Assembly (NCBI GenBank): GCA_016713105.1
Contig: JADJPS010000007.1
Coordinates: 146,501-210,500, forward strand
Origin: Devosia sp.
Lineage (GTDB): Bacteria > Pseudomonadota > Alphaproteobacteria > Rhizobiales > Devosiaceae
DNA: 64,000 nt
Reading direction: 5' to 3'
Shown here: in pieces, positions 47,630 to 55,834 of the stretch
How positions within the stretch are numbered: position 1 is the first letter of the stretch
How the letters are laid out: each line of letters begins with the position of its first letter
Notes under the pieces: model-generated
Database searches by the model: none
Seen by the model: the letters and a program-made list of their open reading frames with translations, nothing else
Told to the model about the DNA's origin: nothing
Program-made: the position numbers and the translations under genes

Positions 47630-48463
47630 ATGTCCGCAATCGTCAAGACCATCTGGCTGATCGAAACCCATTTCGGGTTGCCGCTGAGCCTGGATGAGAT
47701 GGCCGAGCAGGCCGGCGTATCCCGCTCGCACCTGTCCCGCATCTTTCCGCTCGCCACCGGCTACTCCATCTCGGCCTATATTCGCGGCCGTCGCCTTACC
47801 GAGGCGGCGAAGGCACTGGCCGCCGGTGCCCCGGACATACTCGGCGTCGCGCTCGATGCAGGATACGGGTCGCACGAGGCATTCACCCGCGCCTTCCGCG
47901 ACCAGTTCGGCCTCACTCCGGACGAACTGCGCCGCCGGCGCTCCCTCGACAGCATCCCACTCGTGGAGCCTCTCCCCATGTCCGCAGAAATCGCCGTCAA
48001 GCTCACCGAACCCGTTATCCAGCATCGCCCGGCGATGCGCGTCGCCGGCCTGATGGGCCGGCATGAAATGACGCCCAACAATACCATCCCCGCCCAGTGG
48101 CAGCGCTTCCAGTCCTATATCGGCAACGTCCCCGGCGCGGTGCCGGGCGCCGCCTACGGCGTCGTTGCCGATGCCGACGAGAGCACCTGCGACTACATGT
48201 GCGGCCTCGAGATCGGCCCCGGCGCCGAGGTGCCGCCCGAGTTCGAGGTGCTGGAGATTCCGGCACGCCGCTACGCCCGACTTGCCCATCGCGGCCACAT
48301 CTCGACCATCCGGTCCACCATCCAGGCCATCTATGGCGACTGGCTGCCGAACTCCGGCTTCAGGCAGGCCGAAGGCGTCAGCTTCATCGAGTACTACGGC
48401 CCGGACTTCAATCCGGTGACCGGCCTCGGCACCAGCGAGATCTGGATCGGGCTCGCCGACTGA
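47630..48463 (+). CDS. AraC family regulator with GyrI-like effector domain
   Basis: A 277-residue protein. The N-terminal AraC double helix-turn-helix (LSLDEMAEQAGVSRSHLSRIF; VALDAGYGSHEAFTRAFRDQFG) is at residues 1-105. The C-terminal GyrI/Rob-like small-molecule-binding domain is at about 115-277 (VIQHRPAMRVAGLMGRH, FEVLEIPARRYARLAHRG). This arrangement resembles Rob/BmrR-type multidrug-responsive regulators. Residues 58-62 (LTEAAKALA) align with the first recognition unit. Confidence 0.92.
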   Translation: MSAIVKTIWLIETHFGLPLSLDEMAEQAGVSRSHLSRIFPLATGYSISAYIRGRRLTEAAKALAAGAPDILGVALDAGYGSHEAFTRAFRDQFGLTPDELRRRRSLDSIPLVEPLPMSAEIAVKLTEPVIQHRPAMRVAGLMGRHEMTPNNTIPAQWQRFQSYIGNVPGAVPGAAYGVVADADESTCDYMCGLEIGPGAEVPPEFEVLEIPARRYARLAHRGHISTIRSTIQAIYGDWLPNSGFRQAEGVSFIEYYGPDFNPVTGLGTSEIWIGLAD

Positions 48464-48484
48464 ACTTGAACTGGCGTGAATTCC

Positions 48485-48508
48485 GGGTGCGGGATAGAAC
48501 CCGCACCC
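48485..48508 (+). promoter_or_regulatory. perfect 9-bp hairpin abutting the hisI start codon
   Basis: GGGTGCGGG (48485-48493) and CCCGCACCC (48500-48508) pair perfectly around ATAGAA, and the ATG of hisI is the next base. No separate Shine-Dalgarno is visible. It could be the terminator of the AraC gene, a translational control element, or both. Confidence 0.5.
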
Positions 48509-48955
48509 ATGAGCACGTCCTTTGCCGATCCCGCCACCCTGAGCCATGCCGAAATCGAGGAAGGCACGGTATTCGCGCCGAAGTTCGACGCGCATGGCCT
48601 TGTCACCGCCATCGCCCAGGAGGCCGGCAGCAATCGCGTGCTGATGGTCGCGCACATGAATGCCGAGGCGCTGCGGCTGACGCTCGAGACCGGCGTTGCG
48701 CACTACTGGTCCCGCTCGCGCGGCCGGATCTGGAAGAAGGGCGAGCGTTCGGGCGAAGTGCAGAAGCTCGTCGAGATGCGCACCGATTGCGACCAGGACG
48801 CCATCCTGATGCTGGTCGAACAGACCGGCCGCGGTGCCGCCTGCCACACTGGCAGGAAGAGCTGCTTTTATCGCATTGTCGAGAGTCAGGGGCTGCTGGG
48901 TGACGCCGGCGATCCCCGCCTGTTCGACCCGGCAGAGGTCTACAGCGCTCAATAG
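48509..48955 (+). CDS. hisI: phosphoribosyl-AMP cyclohydrolase
   Basis: Opens the adenine ring of PR-AMP in histidine biosynthesis. The 148-residue protein has VAHMNAEALRLTLETG, YWSRSRGRIWKKGERSG and the zinc/magnesium site MRTDCDQDAIL with GRGAACHTGRKSCFYR. It is a stand-alone enzyme without the HisE domain. It overlaps the end of slyX tail-to-tail by 7 bases. Confidence 0.95.
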   Translation: MSTSFADPATLSHAEIEEGTVFAPKFDAHGLVTAIAQEAGSNRVLMVAHMNAEALRLTLETGVAHYWSRSRGRIWKKGERSGEVQKLVEMRTDCDQDAILMLVEQTGRGAACHTGRKSCFYRIVESQGLLGDAGDPRLFDPAEVYSAQ

Positions 48956-49155
48956 TGCGGCGGCGGCGGCTCACGTCCCGGTGCGAGCGCCGGGTGCGCT
49001 TCGACGTCGCGCAACTGCGCCTTCAGGTTGAGCACCTCGCGCTTCAGCGTCTCGATCTGGCGGTAGTGCGCGGCAAGCGCCGCGGTGAGGTCGTCGATCG
49101 CCTGCTCCTGGTAGGCGAGCCTCGTCTCGAGCGTCTCGATGCGGTCGTTGTCCAT
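48949..49155 (-). CDS. slyX: SlyX family protein
   Basis: A 68-residue coiled-coil protein. RIETLETRLAYQEQAIDDLT, then an uninterrupted helix (ETLKREVLNLKAQL) and a proline-rich tail, match SlyX. Function is not established. ATG 49155 is 2 bases after the rhomboid stop, so it is coupled to that gene. Confidence 0.88.
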   Translation of the reverse strand: MDNDRIETLETRLAYQEQAIDDLTAALAAHYRQIETLKREVLNLKAQLRDVEAHPALAPGREPPPPHY

Positions 49156-49157
49156 CC

Positions 49158-49889
49158 TCACCGGCCTCCGCGTTGCTCGAGCAGCGGCACCAGCACCAGC
49201 CCGGTGATGAAGCCGCCCAGATGCGCCTGCCAGGCAATACCCACGGATTGGCCGATCAGGAGCGGCAGGAATGGCACTGCCGCATTGAGAATCAGCCAGA
49301 TGCCGATGAACGGCCCGGCTCGCCGGTCGCGGACCAGCTCGGCATAGCTGGCCAGCCGGCGCCCCAGCACCACGCCTTCGCCGGTCTTGGGGTCCCCGGC
49401 GACGACCACGGGCTGGAACATGAAGCGACAGACGGCGCCGGTGAGGCCCGAGACGCCGCCCGACGCCCCGATCAGCCACTGGTTGGACGGCAGCACCGTC
49501 GCGGCGAACACGGCAGCGCCGGCGGCGGCGCTGACGAGGAACAGCAACACGGTTTTCCACCCCCCGTAGCGCTGCGCCATGGGTGTGCCGAACACCGCCA
49601 GCCAGACCGAGTTGAAGCCGAGGTGCTCCCACCCGGCATGCAGCAGCGCGTGCGTGAACGGGGTCCAGGCCAGCGGAATCCACAGGTCGGGACTCCCCTG
49701 CCCAGCAAGGATTCTGTAGGGAATGAAGGCGAACCAGAGCTCGAGCTCGAAGTTCCCCTGTTCGTTAAGGGCCAGGGTTCGCGCCAGGTGGATGGCCGCC
49801 ATCAGGCCGATCAGCCCGAGGATCACCGGGGGCAGCAGGATTGCCGGTTCGCGGGGTCCTTCGTCCTGATTCTGCTGGTTTTTCTGCAC
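49158..49889 (-). CDS. rhomboid family intramembrane serine protease
   Basis: About 243 residues with six or seven TM segments. The family HALLHAGWEHLGFNSVWL loop comes first. The catalytic Ser is in LIGASGGVSGLTG and the His in WQAHLGGFITG. I prefer GTG 49889; the frame is open to GTG 49949, but those 20 codons have non-coding third positions. The substrate is unknown. It is followed by slyX. Confidence 0.9.
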   Translation of the reverse strand: MQKNQQNQDEGPREPAILLPPVILGLIGLMAAIHLARTLALNEQGNFELELWFAFIPYRILAGQGSPDLWIPLAWTPFTHALLHAGWEHLGFNSVWLAVFGTPMAQRYGGWKTVLLFLVSAAAGAAVFAATVLPSNQWLIGASGGVSGLTGAVCRFMFQPVVVAGDPKTGEGVVLGRRLASYAELVRDRRAGPFIGIWLILNAAVPFLPLLIGQSVGIAWQAHLGGFITGLVLVPLLEQRGGR

Positions 49890-50078
49890 GTCGGACCCGC
49901 CGGCTCCCGATATTGACGCCTTTGTACTCCAATCCCCCGAATTATCCACATGGCACCCGCGACGTTAACCCTAACAATTGTTTAAAGGCGATTTCCGCCA
50001 GCCGTTTTGCGAGTGTGGGTCCCGGCGGCGGTTGGTCCCTCGATCGGGACGCGCTGGGGTTTGGCAAGCGGGTCCGAG

Positions 50079-50744
50079 ATGCAGAAAACGAGCACCAAGA
50101 CGCTCTACGACTACTGGAATGCGCTGCGCGGCTCGCGCTCGGCCCCCGATCGTCGCGACATCGACCCGACCCGCATCCGGGCGGCGCTCGCCAATACCTT
50201 CATTCTCGAACTCAACGACCATAACGAGTTCGATTTCCGGCTCGCCGGTTCGCACCTGTGCTCGGCCTATGCCCGAGAACTCAAGGGCCGGTCGTTCTCG
50301 CGCCTGTGGCACGACCGCGATCGCGACGCCATGGAGACGCTGGTCAAGGCGGTCACCGAGGACCATGCCGTTGCCCTAGTCACCTTCCAGGGCAGCACCG
50401 CGGTCAACACCCGCCTCACCATCGAGACCATCCTGCTGCCGCTGCGCCACAACGGCACCACCCATTCACGCCTCCTCGGCGCCATGACGGCACTCGACGA
50501 GCCGTACTGGTTCGGCGTGCAGCCGATCATGGAGCAGCGGATCACCGGCCTCAGGCTGATCTGGCCGGACGATGTGTCCCACTCCGAACTGGCTCGCGAT
50601 GTCGCCACCGCGGTGCCGCGGCACGAGGAACTGGCCTTCGCGACGGCCAGTTCGTCCATGCCTCCCCCGCTCACTGCCACGCTCTACGGCCGCAGCGCCC
50701 GCCGCTACGCCCATCTTGCCGTGATCGACGGCGGCCGCCGCTGA
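50079..50744 (+). CDS. PAS-domain protein (PAS_5-like)
   Basis: A 221-residue soluble protein. LYDYWNALRGSRSAPDRRDIDPTRIR followed by FILELNDHNEFDFRLAGSHL and ELKGRSFSRLW matches the PAS_5 family, widespread in Rhizobiales and often next to PilZ genes, as here. No output domain is visible. ATG 50079 was chosen over an in-frame start at 50007 because upstream codons look non-coding. Confidence 0.82.
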   Translation: MQKTSTKTLYDYWNALRGSRSAPDRRDIDPTRIRAALANTFILELNDHNEFDFRLAGSHLCSAYARELKGRSFSRLWHDRDRDAMETLVKAVTEDHAVALVTFQGSTAVNTRLTIETILLPLRHNGTTHSRLLGAMTALDEPYWFGVQPIMEQRITGLRLIWPDDVSHSELARDVATAVPRHEELAFATASSSMPPPLTATLYGRSARRYAHLAVIDGGRR

Positions 50745-50786
50745 ATAGCCTGCATCTGAGGCGAATGGCGGCGGCCTCGGAGACAC

Positions 50787-50798
50787 TTGGTTAACCAA
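50787..50798. promoter_or_regulatory. TTGGTTAACCAA palindrome upstream of PilZ gene
   Basis: A perfect 12-bp dyad 50 bases before the PilZ start at 50848. It shares CTTGGTTAACCA with the site at 16962 before a receptor gene, and the inverted half GCTAACCAAG occurs near 17678 between cheD and the CheT-like gene. It is a candidate site for a shared regulator. Confidence 0.4.
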
Positions 50799-50847
50799 AA
50801 CTGGCTAGCCTCGGAGTCGTTGATTTCGAGTCCGGTCCGGTCGCCCG

Positions 50848-51480
50848 ATGATTTCCGACGAACCCAGTCCGCCGCGTCTCGCCCGTCCGGCCCGCACATA
50901 CGTGCAGATGCCGCGATTCCAGCGCGTGAAGGTTTCGGTGCTCGGCCGCTACATGCTGACCGACCGGCGGGAATTTCCCTGCCAGGTGCTGGCCATGTCG
51001 CCGGGCGACGCCATGGTGATCGCCCCGGTGTCCGGCAACGCCGGCGAGCGCGTGGTGGCCTATCTCGACAACCTGGGCCGGATCGAAGGCCATATCACCA
51101 ACCTCATCGACGGCGGCTTCGAGAAGGACATCGCGGCGACGCCGCGCAAACGCGACAAGATGGCGGCCCAGCTCACATGGCTCGCCAATCGCGACATCCT
51201 CAACCTGCCCGAGGATCGCCGGCACGAGCGCGTCGTTCCCGACAACCGGCACTCGACCGTGGTGCTTGACGACGGGCGACGCTACAATTGCAAGATCATC
51301 GACATTTCCCTCTCCGGTGCCGCCATCGAACTGGCGGTACGCCCGGCCATGGGCACGCCGGTGACGCTGGGGCGGATGCGCGCCCGCGTCATCCGCCACT
51401 TCCCCGACGGCGTCGCGGTGGAGTTCGCCTCCGCCCAGGAGATGCTGACCGTGGTGCAGCAGAACCTCAGGGTCAACTGA
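50848..51480 (+). CDS. PilZ-domain protein with two PilZ-like units
   Basis: A 210-residue protein. The first unit (about 24-100) begins MPRFQRVKVSVLGRYML, and the second (about 120-205) has RRHERVVPDNRHSTVVL with RxxxR, and KIIDISLSGAAIEL with D-x-S-x-x-G. The second unit has a complete c-di-GMP motif, while the first is degenerate. It follows the PAS gene by 103 bases. Confidence 0.87.
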   Translation: MISDEPSPPRLARPARTYVQMPRFQRVKVSVLGRYMLTDRREFPCQVLAMSPGDAMVIAPVSGNAGERVVAYLDNLGRIEGHITNLIDGGFEKDIAATPRKRDKMAAQLTWLANRDILNLPEDRRHERVVPDNRHSTVVLDDGRRYNCKIIDISLSGAAIELAVRPAMGTPVTLGRMRARVIRHFPDGVAVEFASAQEMLTVVQQNLRVN

Positions 51481-51618
51481 GCCCACTCCGCTGCCCCGTT
51501 CCTTAGGGCTAACGGGGCCTTACCGGCATCCGTCGCATTCGCCTAAAAACTAGCTCGCAGTTTTCGGGTCAGGGCAATTTGCACCCGTCATCGTGGCTTC
51601 CGTCAGGGGGCAACCACG

Positions 51619-52242
51619 ATGTCGCAGGTCAAGTCGTTCGTCGCAGCAGCCATCGCGTTGGCAATGGCGGTCTTCATTCTGGCGATGCCGGCCCACGCCG
51701 ACACCATCGACTTCGCCCATCCGGCCTTCGCCCAGGTGGGCGGCAAGACCAGCATACCGGTGGGCGCATCCGAGTTCTGCAAGACGCATCGCGCCGAGTG
51801 CGGACCCAACAGCCACCCGGTCACGGCGATCGAGCTCACATCCAAGCGCTGGCAGCACCTCGTCGAGATCAACAATCTGATCAATGCGGCCATCGTGCCC
51901 ATGACCGACCAGGACTACTACAAGGTCACCGAGTTCTGGGCCTACCCGGACGGCTATGGCGACTGCGAGGATTTCGTGCTGGCCAAGCGCCAGGCGCTGA
52001 TCGCCGACGGCTGGAACCCTTCGACCCTCCTGATCACGGTCGTCCGCCAGCCGAACGGCGAAGGACACGCGGTGTTGATGGTGCGGACCGACCGGGGTGA
52101 TCTGGTGCTCGACAATCAGGACGGCAGGGTGCTGCTCTGGAACGAGACGCCTTACCAGTTCCTCAAGCGCCAGTCGCAGGCCAATGCCGGCCAGTGGGTC
52201 GACATCATCGACGCCCGCGCGACGATCGTCGCCTCGAACTGA
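51619..52242 (+). CDS. transglutaminase-like cysteine peptidase (BTLCP, LapG-like)
   Basis: A 207-residue protein with a signal peptide (cleavage about MPAHA-DT). The Cys of YGDCEDFVLAKRQALI, His of GEGHAVLMV and Asp of LVLDNQ form the Cys-His-Asp triad of the BTLCP family. LapG members cleave large surface adhesins under c-di-GMP control by LapD. No LapD or adhesin is in the window, so the role is by family only. Confidence 0.88.
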   Translation: MSQVKSFVAAAIALAMAVFILAMPAHADTIDFAHPAFAQVGGKTSIPVGASEFCKTHRAECGPNSHPVTAIELTSKRWQHLVEINNLINAAIVPMTDQDYYKVTEFWAYPDGYGDCEDFVLAKRQALIADGWNPSTLLITVVRQPNGEGHAVLMVRTDRGDLVLDNQDGRVLLWNETPYQFLKRQSQANAGQWVDIIDARATIVASN

Positions 52243-52253
52243 GCCCGGCCGCC

Positions 52254-52577
52254 TCAGGCGCCGGTCATCGCGAACCAGGTGCCGATCAGCAGGAGCCCGG
52301 TGATGAAGGCCCAGCCGAAGGCGACGAAGGCCGAGATCAGCGCGCTGCTGATCGACAGCGTGCCGTCGCGTTCCTGCTGCCAGCCCATCTGCAACAGGAT
52401 GTAGGGCCCGCACAGGAAGCTGACGGCGAGATTGCCGAAGCTGTGCCAGATCGTCTTGCCGTCGTAGCGCAGCGCTGCCTGCTCGCGGCTCAGCCACTGA
52501 TAGAGGTGCGTGCCCATGCCGGCCACGCACAGACCGACCGCCATGATGAACCCTGCAAGCACCAGTTCACGCAGCAT
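52254..52577 (-). CDS. small membrane protein of unknown function
   Basis: A 107-residue protein with three hydrophobic segments, at about 5-25, 48-65 and 78-102. Between the first two, WLSREQAALRYDGKTIW is a charged loop. Many alphaproteobacteria have a similar conserved three-helix protein, but I cannot name a function. It converges with the LapG-like gene, 12 bases apart. Confidence 0.7.
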   Translation of the reverse strand: MLRELVLAGFIMAVGLCVAGMGTHLYQWLSREQAALRYDGKTIWHSFGNLAVSFLCGPYILLQMGWQQERDGTLSISSALISAFVAFGWAFITGLLLIGTWFAMTGA

Positions 52578-52604
52578 TGGGGCCCCCGCGCCGTACGCAT
52601 CACA

Positions 52605-52619
52605 TTAACTCTTTGTTAA
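52605..52619. promoter_or_regulatory. CtrA-type box TTAA-N7-TTAA
   Basis: TTAACTCTTTGTTAA is an exact match to the TTAA-N7-TTAA core recognised by CtrA in alphaproteobacteria. It lies between divergent genes starting at 52577 and 52679. One match in 64 kb of GC-rich DNA is suggestive only. Confidence 0.4.
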
Positions 52620-52678
52620 GCATATCGGGCGCCCATTGGGCTGTCACGCCCCGAGCGGCAATCTGGTTAATTGTGGAT

Positions 52679-53344
52679 ATGTCGGGCAGCGCCGAGGCCA
52701 ACTCCCATCAGCATTCGGTCGGCTTCAACCTCGGTGCCATCGCGCTGGTGCTGGCGTTGACGGCTGTCGGGATCGCCTACGCGATCGATGCGGCGGCCCG
52801 GACCGCGAACAACGCCGACCGGCAGGACGACCAGGCGATGCTGTCGCGTGTGCTGGGTGGGCACGAACTTGCCATTCCGCGTTCCTGGTTCCGCTACGAG
52901 GAGCAGCGCGCCGAAGGCTTCGCCAAGCAGATCGACCTGAGGTTCGAGCTGCCGCTGGGTGCTGCGGGACAGCTCGAGCCAATCGAGGTTACATTGCTGC
53001 CGCGCAGCCGCGCCCGCCCCAGCGCCACCCTCCTCGACGGTGTCTACCTGCATCAGTTCGGGGAGGCGCAGCTGGCCGGGGTTCCGGGCCTTGTCGGCAA
53101 GCCGCTCAGGCTCGGGGACGGCTACGAGAACGAAGTCGTCTGGTACGATGCCCTGTCGGCGGATCCGTTCGTTGCCAAATGCAGCAAGCCGGTGGTCGAC
53201 TCGCCGCAGGCGCAATGCCTGCGGACCGTCTACCTGGGCCCCGGCATCGCCGCGATCTACGCCTTTCCCGAGGCCGCGCTGGCCGGCTGGAAGACCTTCG
53301 ATGCGCTGCTGCTCGAACGCATGCGTCGCATCGGCGCCCTCTAG
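52679..53344 (+). CDS. membrane-anchored protein of unknown function
   Basis: A 221-residue protein. One TM helix (GFNLGAIALVLALTAVGIAYAI, residues about 14-36) anchors a C-terminal globular domain in the periplasm. The domain contains VTLLPRSRARPSATLLDGVYL and two cysteines. ATG 52679 was chosen; the longer frame to 52577 crosses the divergent promoter region. No family is recognised. Confidence 0.7.
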   Translation: MSGSAEANSHQHSVGFNLGAIALVLALTAVGIAYAIDAAARTANNADRQDDQAMLSRVLGGHELAIPRSWFRYEEQRAEGFAKQIDLRFELPLGAAGQLEPIEVTLLPRSRARPSATLLDGVYLHQFGEAQLAGVPGLVGKPLRLGDGYENEVVWYDALSADPFVAKCSKPVVDSPQAQCLRTVYLGPGIAAIYAFPEAALAGWKTFDALLLERMRRIGAL

Positions 53345-53365
53345 TCACGGCCGGACCGGCAGACC

Positions 53366-54550
53366 CTACAGCGTCATCGCCTCGATGGCCGCGAGGCTGA
53401 GCCCGTGCCCGAACCCGGGGGCATCGCTCACCACCACGTGGCCGTCCTGCGGCACCGCCATGCCGGGATAGTTGTTGGTCTCCCTGAGCGGCTGGCCCGG
53501 CGCCCCGCCAACGAAGAACTCGCCCCAGCGGCTGTTGGGCGAGGCGATGGTGAGATGCTGGCCATAGGGCGTGTTCATCCCCGCATGGCAGATCACCTCG
53601 AGCCCGGCTGCGTCGGCAATCGCGATGATCTTCTGCACGGCAGTGAAGCCGCCGACCCAGTGGATGTCGGGCTGGAAGATGTCGACGACGCGCTGTTTGG
53701 CTGCCTCGAAGAAGGTGTAGGGCGTGTACCAGTGCTCGCCCGTGGCGAGCGTCTGCCAGGGCAGCCGCTCGCGCAGCGCAAGGTGCGAGCTGTGGTCCTC
53801 CGGGATCAGGCAGTCCTCGATCCACTTGAGGTTGAACGGCTTCAGCCGGTGAGCCAGCCGCACCGCGAACTCGACGTCGAACGCCATCCAGCAGTCGAGC
53901 ATCAGTTCGACCTGCGGCCCGATGAACTCGCGCGCCTTGCCCACGAACGCCTCGTTGCGGTCCAGTGCCTCGAGCCCGTCTGCGGTGCCGCAGGGACAGG
54001 CGAGCTTGGTCGCCTTGAAGCCCAGTTCCATGTGCCAGTCGGTGTCGTTGCCGGTGGCATAGCAGAACTGCCGCTCGCGTGCCGCCCCGCCCGCGAGTTC
54101 GTAGACCGGCAGCTTCAGCACCCGGCCCTTCAGGTCCCACAGCGCCAGGTCGATGCCGCTTATGGCGTAGCTCGCCAGGCCGGAGGGTGAGTAGGGGGAC
54201 GCGATGCGCATCATCATGTCCCACAGCTTCTCGGTGGCGAGGGCATTCTCGCCCTCGAGCAGCGGGGCGATGTGGTCGTTAATCAGCGCCATCGTCGGCT
54301 GCCCGTAGCCGGTGGTGCCGAAACCCCAGGAGCCGTCATCGGCGGTGACGATCACCCCCACCGCCGGGAATTTCGCCAGCCAGCTCGATCGCAGCGCCTT
54401 GTAGCGCGGATAGCGCGACATCGGGTTGGCGACTTCGGCGTCCTTGGTCCACGGCGGCCGCCGTGCCGTTCCCCTGAGCTTGGCCTCCTCGTAGGCTCCA
54501 CCCGCGATTGGATTGGTGATGGCAAAGGCCTTGATGCTCTTGATCTTCAA
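53366..54550 (-). CDS. enolase-superfamily dehydratase, L-rhamnonate dehydratase-like
   Basis: A 394-residue mandelate racemase/muconate lactonising enzyme fold. The barrel metal ligands are in VELMLDCWMAFDVE, IEDCLIPEDHSSH and TGEHWYTPY, with the downstream His in DIFQPDIHWVGGFT. The CPCGTADGLEALDRNEAFV segment and overall length resemble L-rhamnonate dehydratases. Substrate assignment within this superfamily is uncertain. It has no sugar-gene neighbours. Confidence 0.85.
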   Translation of the reverse strand: MKIKSIKAFAITNPIAGGAYEEAKLRGTARRPPWTKDAEVANPMSRYPRYKALRSSWLAKFPAVGVIVTADDGSWGFGTTGYGQPTMALINDHIAPLLEGENALATEKLWDMMMRIASPYSPSGLASYAISGIDLALWDLKGRVLKLPVYELAGGAARERQFCYATGNDTDWHMELGFKATKLACPCGTADGLEALDRNEAFVGKAREFIGPQVELMLDCWMAFDVEFAVRLAHRLKPFNLKWIEDCLIPEDHSSHLALRERLPWQTLATGEHWYTPYTFFEAAKQRVVDIFQPDIHWVGGFTAVQKIIAIADAAGLEVICHAGMNTPYGQHLTIASPNSRWGEFFVGGAPGQPLRETNNYPGMAVPQDGHVVVSDAPGFGHGLSLAAIEAMTL

Positions 54551-54644
54551 CGCTGTTCTCCCCCTGCCGACCGCTCGGCGAACTCGAGCGAAGAGGAGAC
54601 CGGCCCGCCGACGAAGTCAACCGGCGGGCACCGGCCGGCAGGCC

Positions 54645-55001
54645 TCAGGCGGCGGCCTTTTCCGTATTCATCTGGTCGAACGCCTCGATGGCGTGGGCGG
54701 CGTACATCACGGAGGGTCCGGCCCCCAGGTAGATCGCGGTCCCCAGCGTCTCGAAGATCTCCTCGCGGCTCGCACCCTGCTCCATCGCCCCCTTGGCGTG
54801 AAAGCCGATGCAATCGTCACAGCGCACCGCCACCGAGATCGCCAGGGCGATCAGTTCCTTGGTCTTGGTGTCGAGCACCTGCGGCTTCAGCGCCGCCTGG
54901 GCGATCGCCGAGAACCCCTTCATGACGTCGCTGCTGCCGCCGCGCAGCTCCCGCAGCGCGGGCGAAAGGGATTTCAGATACTCGTTCCAGCTCTCTTGCA
55001 T
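54645..55001 (-). CDS. carboxymuconolactone decarboxylase (AhpD-like) family protein
   Basis: A 118-residue helical protein. The redox motif CDDCIGFHAKGAMEQG carries Cys-x2-Cys and His, as in AhpD-type peroxidases, followed by EEIFETLGTAIYLGAGPSVMYAA. ATG 55001 has GGAG six bases upstream. An FNR-type box and a palindrome precede it, suggesting expression under low oxygen or NO. This fits the NO-response genes that follow. Confidence 0.88.
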   Translation of the reverse strand: MQESWNEYLKSLSPALRELRGGSSDVMKGFSAIAQAALKPQVLDTKTKELIALAISVAVRCDDCIGFHAKGAMEQGASREEIFETLGTAIYLGAGPSVMYAAHAIEAFDQMNTEKAAA

Positions 55002-55046
55002 GGCCATCTCCGTCAGCAAGCGACGCGCGCCATCGCCCGCCGCTTA

Positions 55047-55066
55047 ATATTAGACTTCTCTAATAT
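55047..55066. promoter_or_regulatory. palindrome ATATTAGA-CTTC-TCTAATAT
   Basis: Eight-base arms with a 4-base spacer, 46-65 bases before the CMD start. Relative to an FNR-type activator at -41.5, this dyad would cover the -10 and start point, the normal place for a repressor. It is AT-rich in a GC-rich setting. The regulator is unknown. Confidence 0.5.
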
Positions 55067-55084
55067 ATTGACGCGTTCGGCGAT

Positions 55085-55098
55085 TTGATCTGGATCAA
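55085..55098. promoter_or_regulatory. FNR/NNR-type box TTGAT-CTGG-ATCAA
   Basis: A perfect TTGAT-N4-ATCAA dyad whose centre lies 90 bases before the CMD start at 55001 and just past the ccdA stop. The NnrR-type regulator at 57966 is a plausible reader. Confidence 0.7.
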
Positions 55099-55110
55099 GG
55101 CCTTGCCGCG

Positions 55111-55833
55111 CTAGAACCGCGTCGTCAGCTCGGTGAGCCATTGCGGCGAGGCCTCGACCAGTGCGGCTTCGACCAGCTTGTCGGTTCCGCTCATGATCAT
55201 GCCGCCCAGAACCATCAGCACCAGTCCGAGAATGGCCTTGGCGGGGCCGGCGAAACGGCGCGCTGCCGCTGCGGATCTGCCGGCGGCCAGCCGCGACAGG
55301 CTGGCCAGGATGACCACGGGCAACGCCGCACCGATGCCGAAGACCAGCATGACGAGGCCGACCATCGGCAGATCGGTGCCCTGCGCCGCCAGCAGCGAGG
55401 CGGCTCCCAGGGTTGGCCCGACACATGGCGCCCACACCGCCCCGAGCAGCAGGCCGAGTCCAAACTGCCCGCCGAGACCGGTCGTCTAGAATCGGCCGAA
55501 ACGTGCCTCCGTCCAGGTCTGCAGCGGTCCGGCCATCGCCGCCATGCGCGCCTGCGCCGCCGGCACCACCAGGACCGCCCCCAGGGCGACCATGATGATG
55601 CCGCCAGCGAGCCGCACGTGGTCCGCCGTCAGTCCGAGGGCAAAGCCGACGGTCGACAGCAGCAGGCCCATTGCCGTGAACGACAGGGCGAGGCCGGCCG
55701 CGAGCGCGTAGGGACCGTGCGGATGTTCGCCCCGCGCCCCGATCAGGATCGCCGGCAGCAGTGGCAGCACGCACGGGGACAGCGTCGACAGCAGTCCTGC
55801 CACCAGCGCCAGGGCGATCGAGACCGGTTCCAT
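55111..55833 (-). pseudogene. ccdA: CcdA/DsbD-family thiol transport protein interrupted by an in-frame TAG
   Basis: Six-TM family that passes electrons from cytoplasmic thioredoxin outward. The first half (LLSTLSPCVLPLLPAILIG, with the first redox Cys) runs to RFGRF and then TAG at 55488-55486. The same frame continues with TTGLGGQFGLGLLLGAVWAP and CVGPTLGAASLLA, holding the second redox Cys, to 55111. A single base change such as GAG to TAG explains it, with no shift. The complete protein would be 240 residues. It begins 1 base after the thioredoxin stop. Confidence 0.85.
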
Positions 55834-55834
55834 G

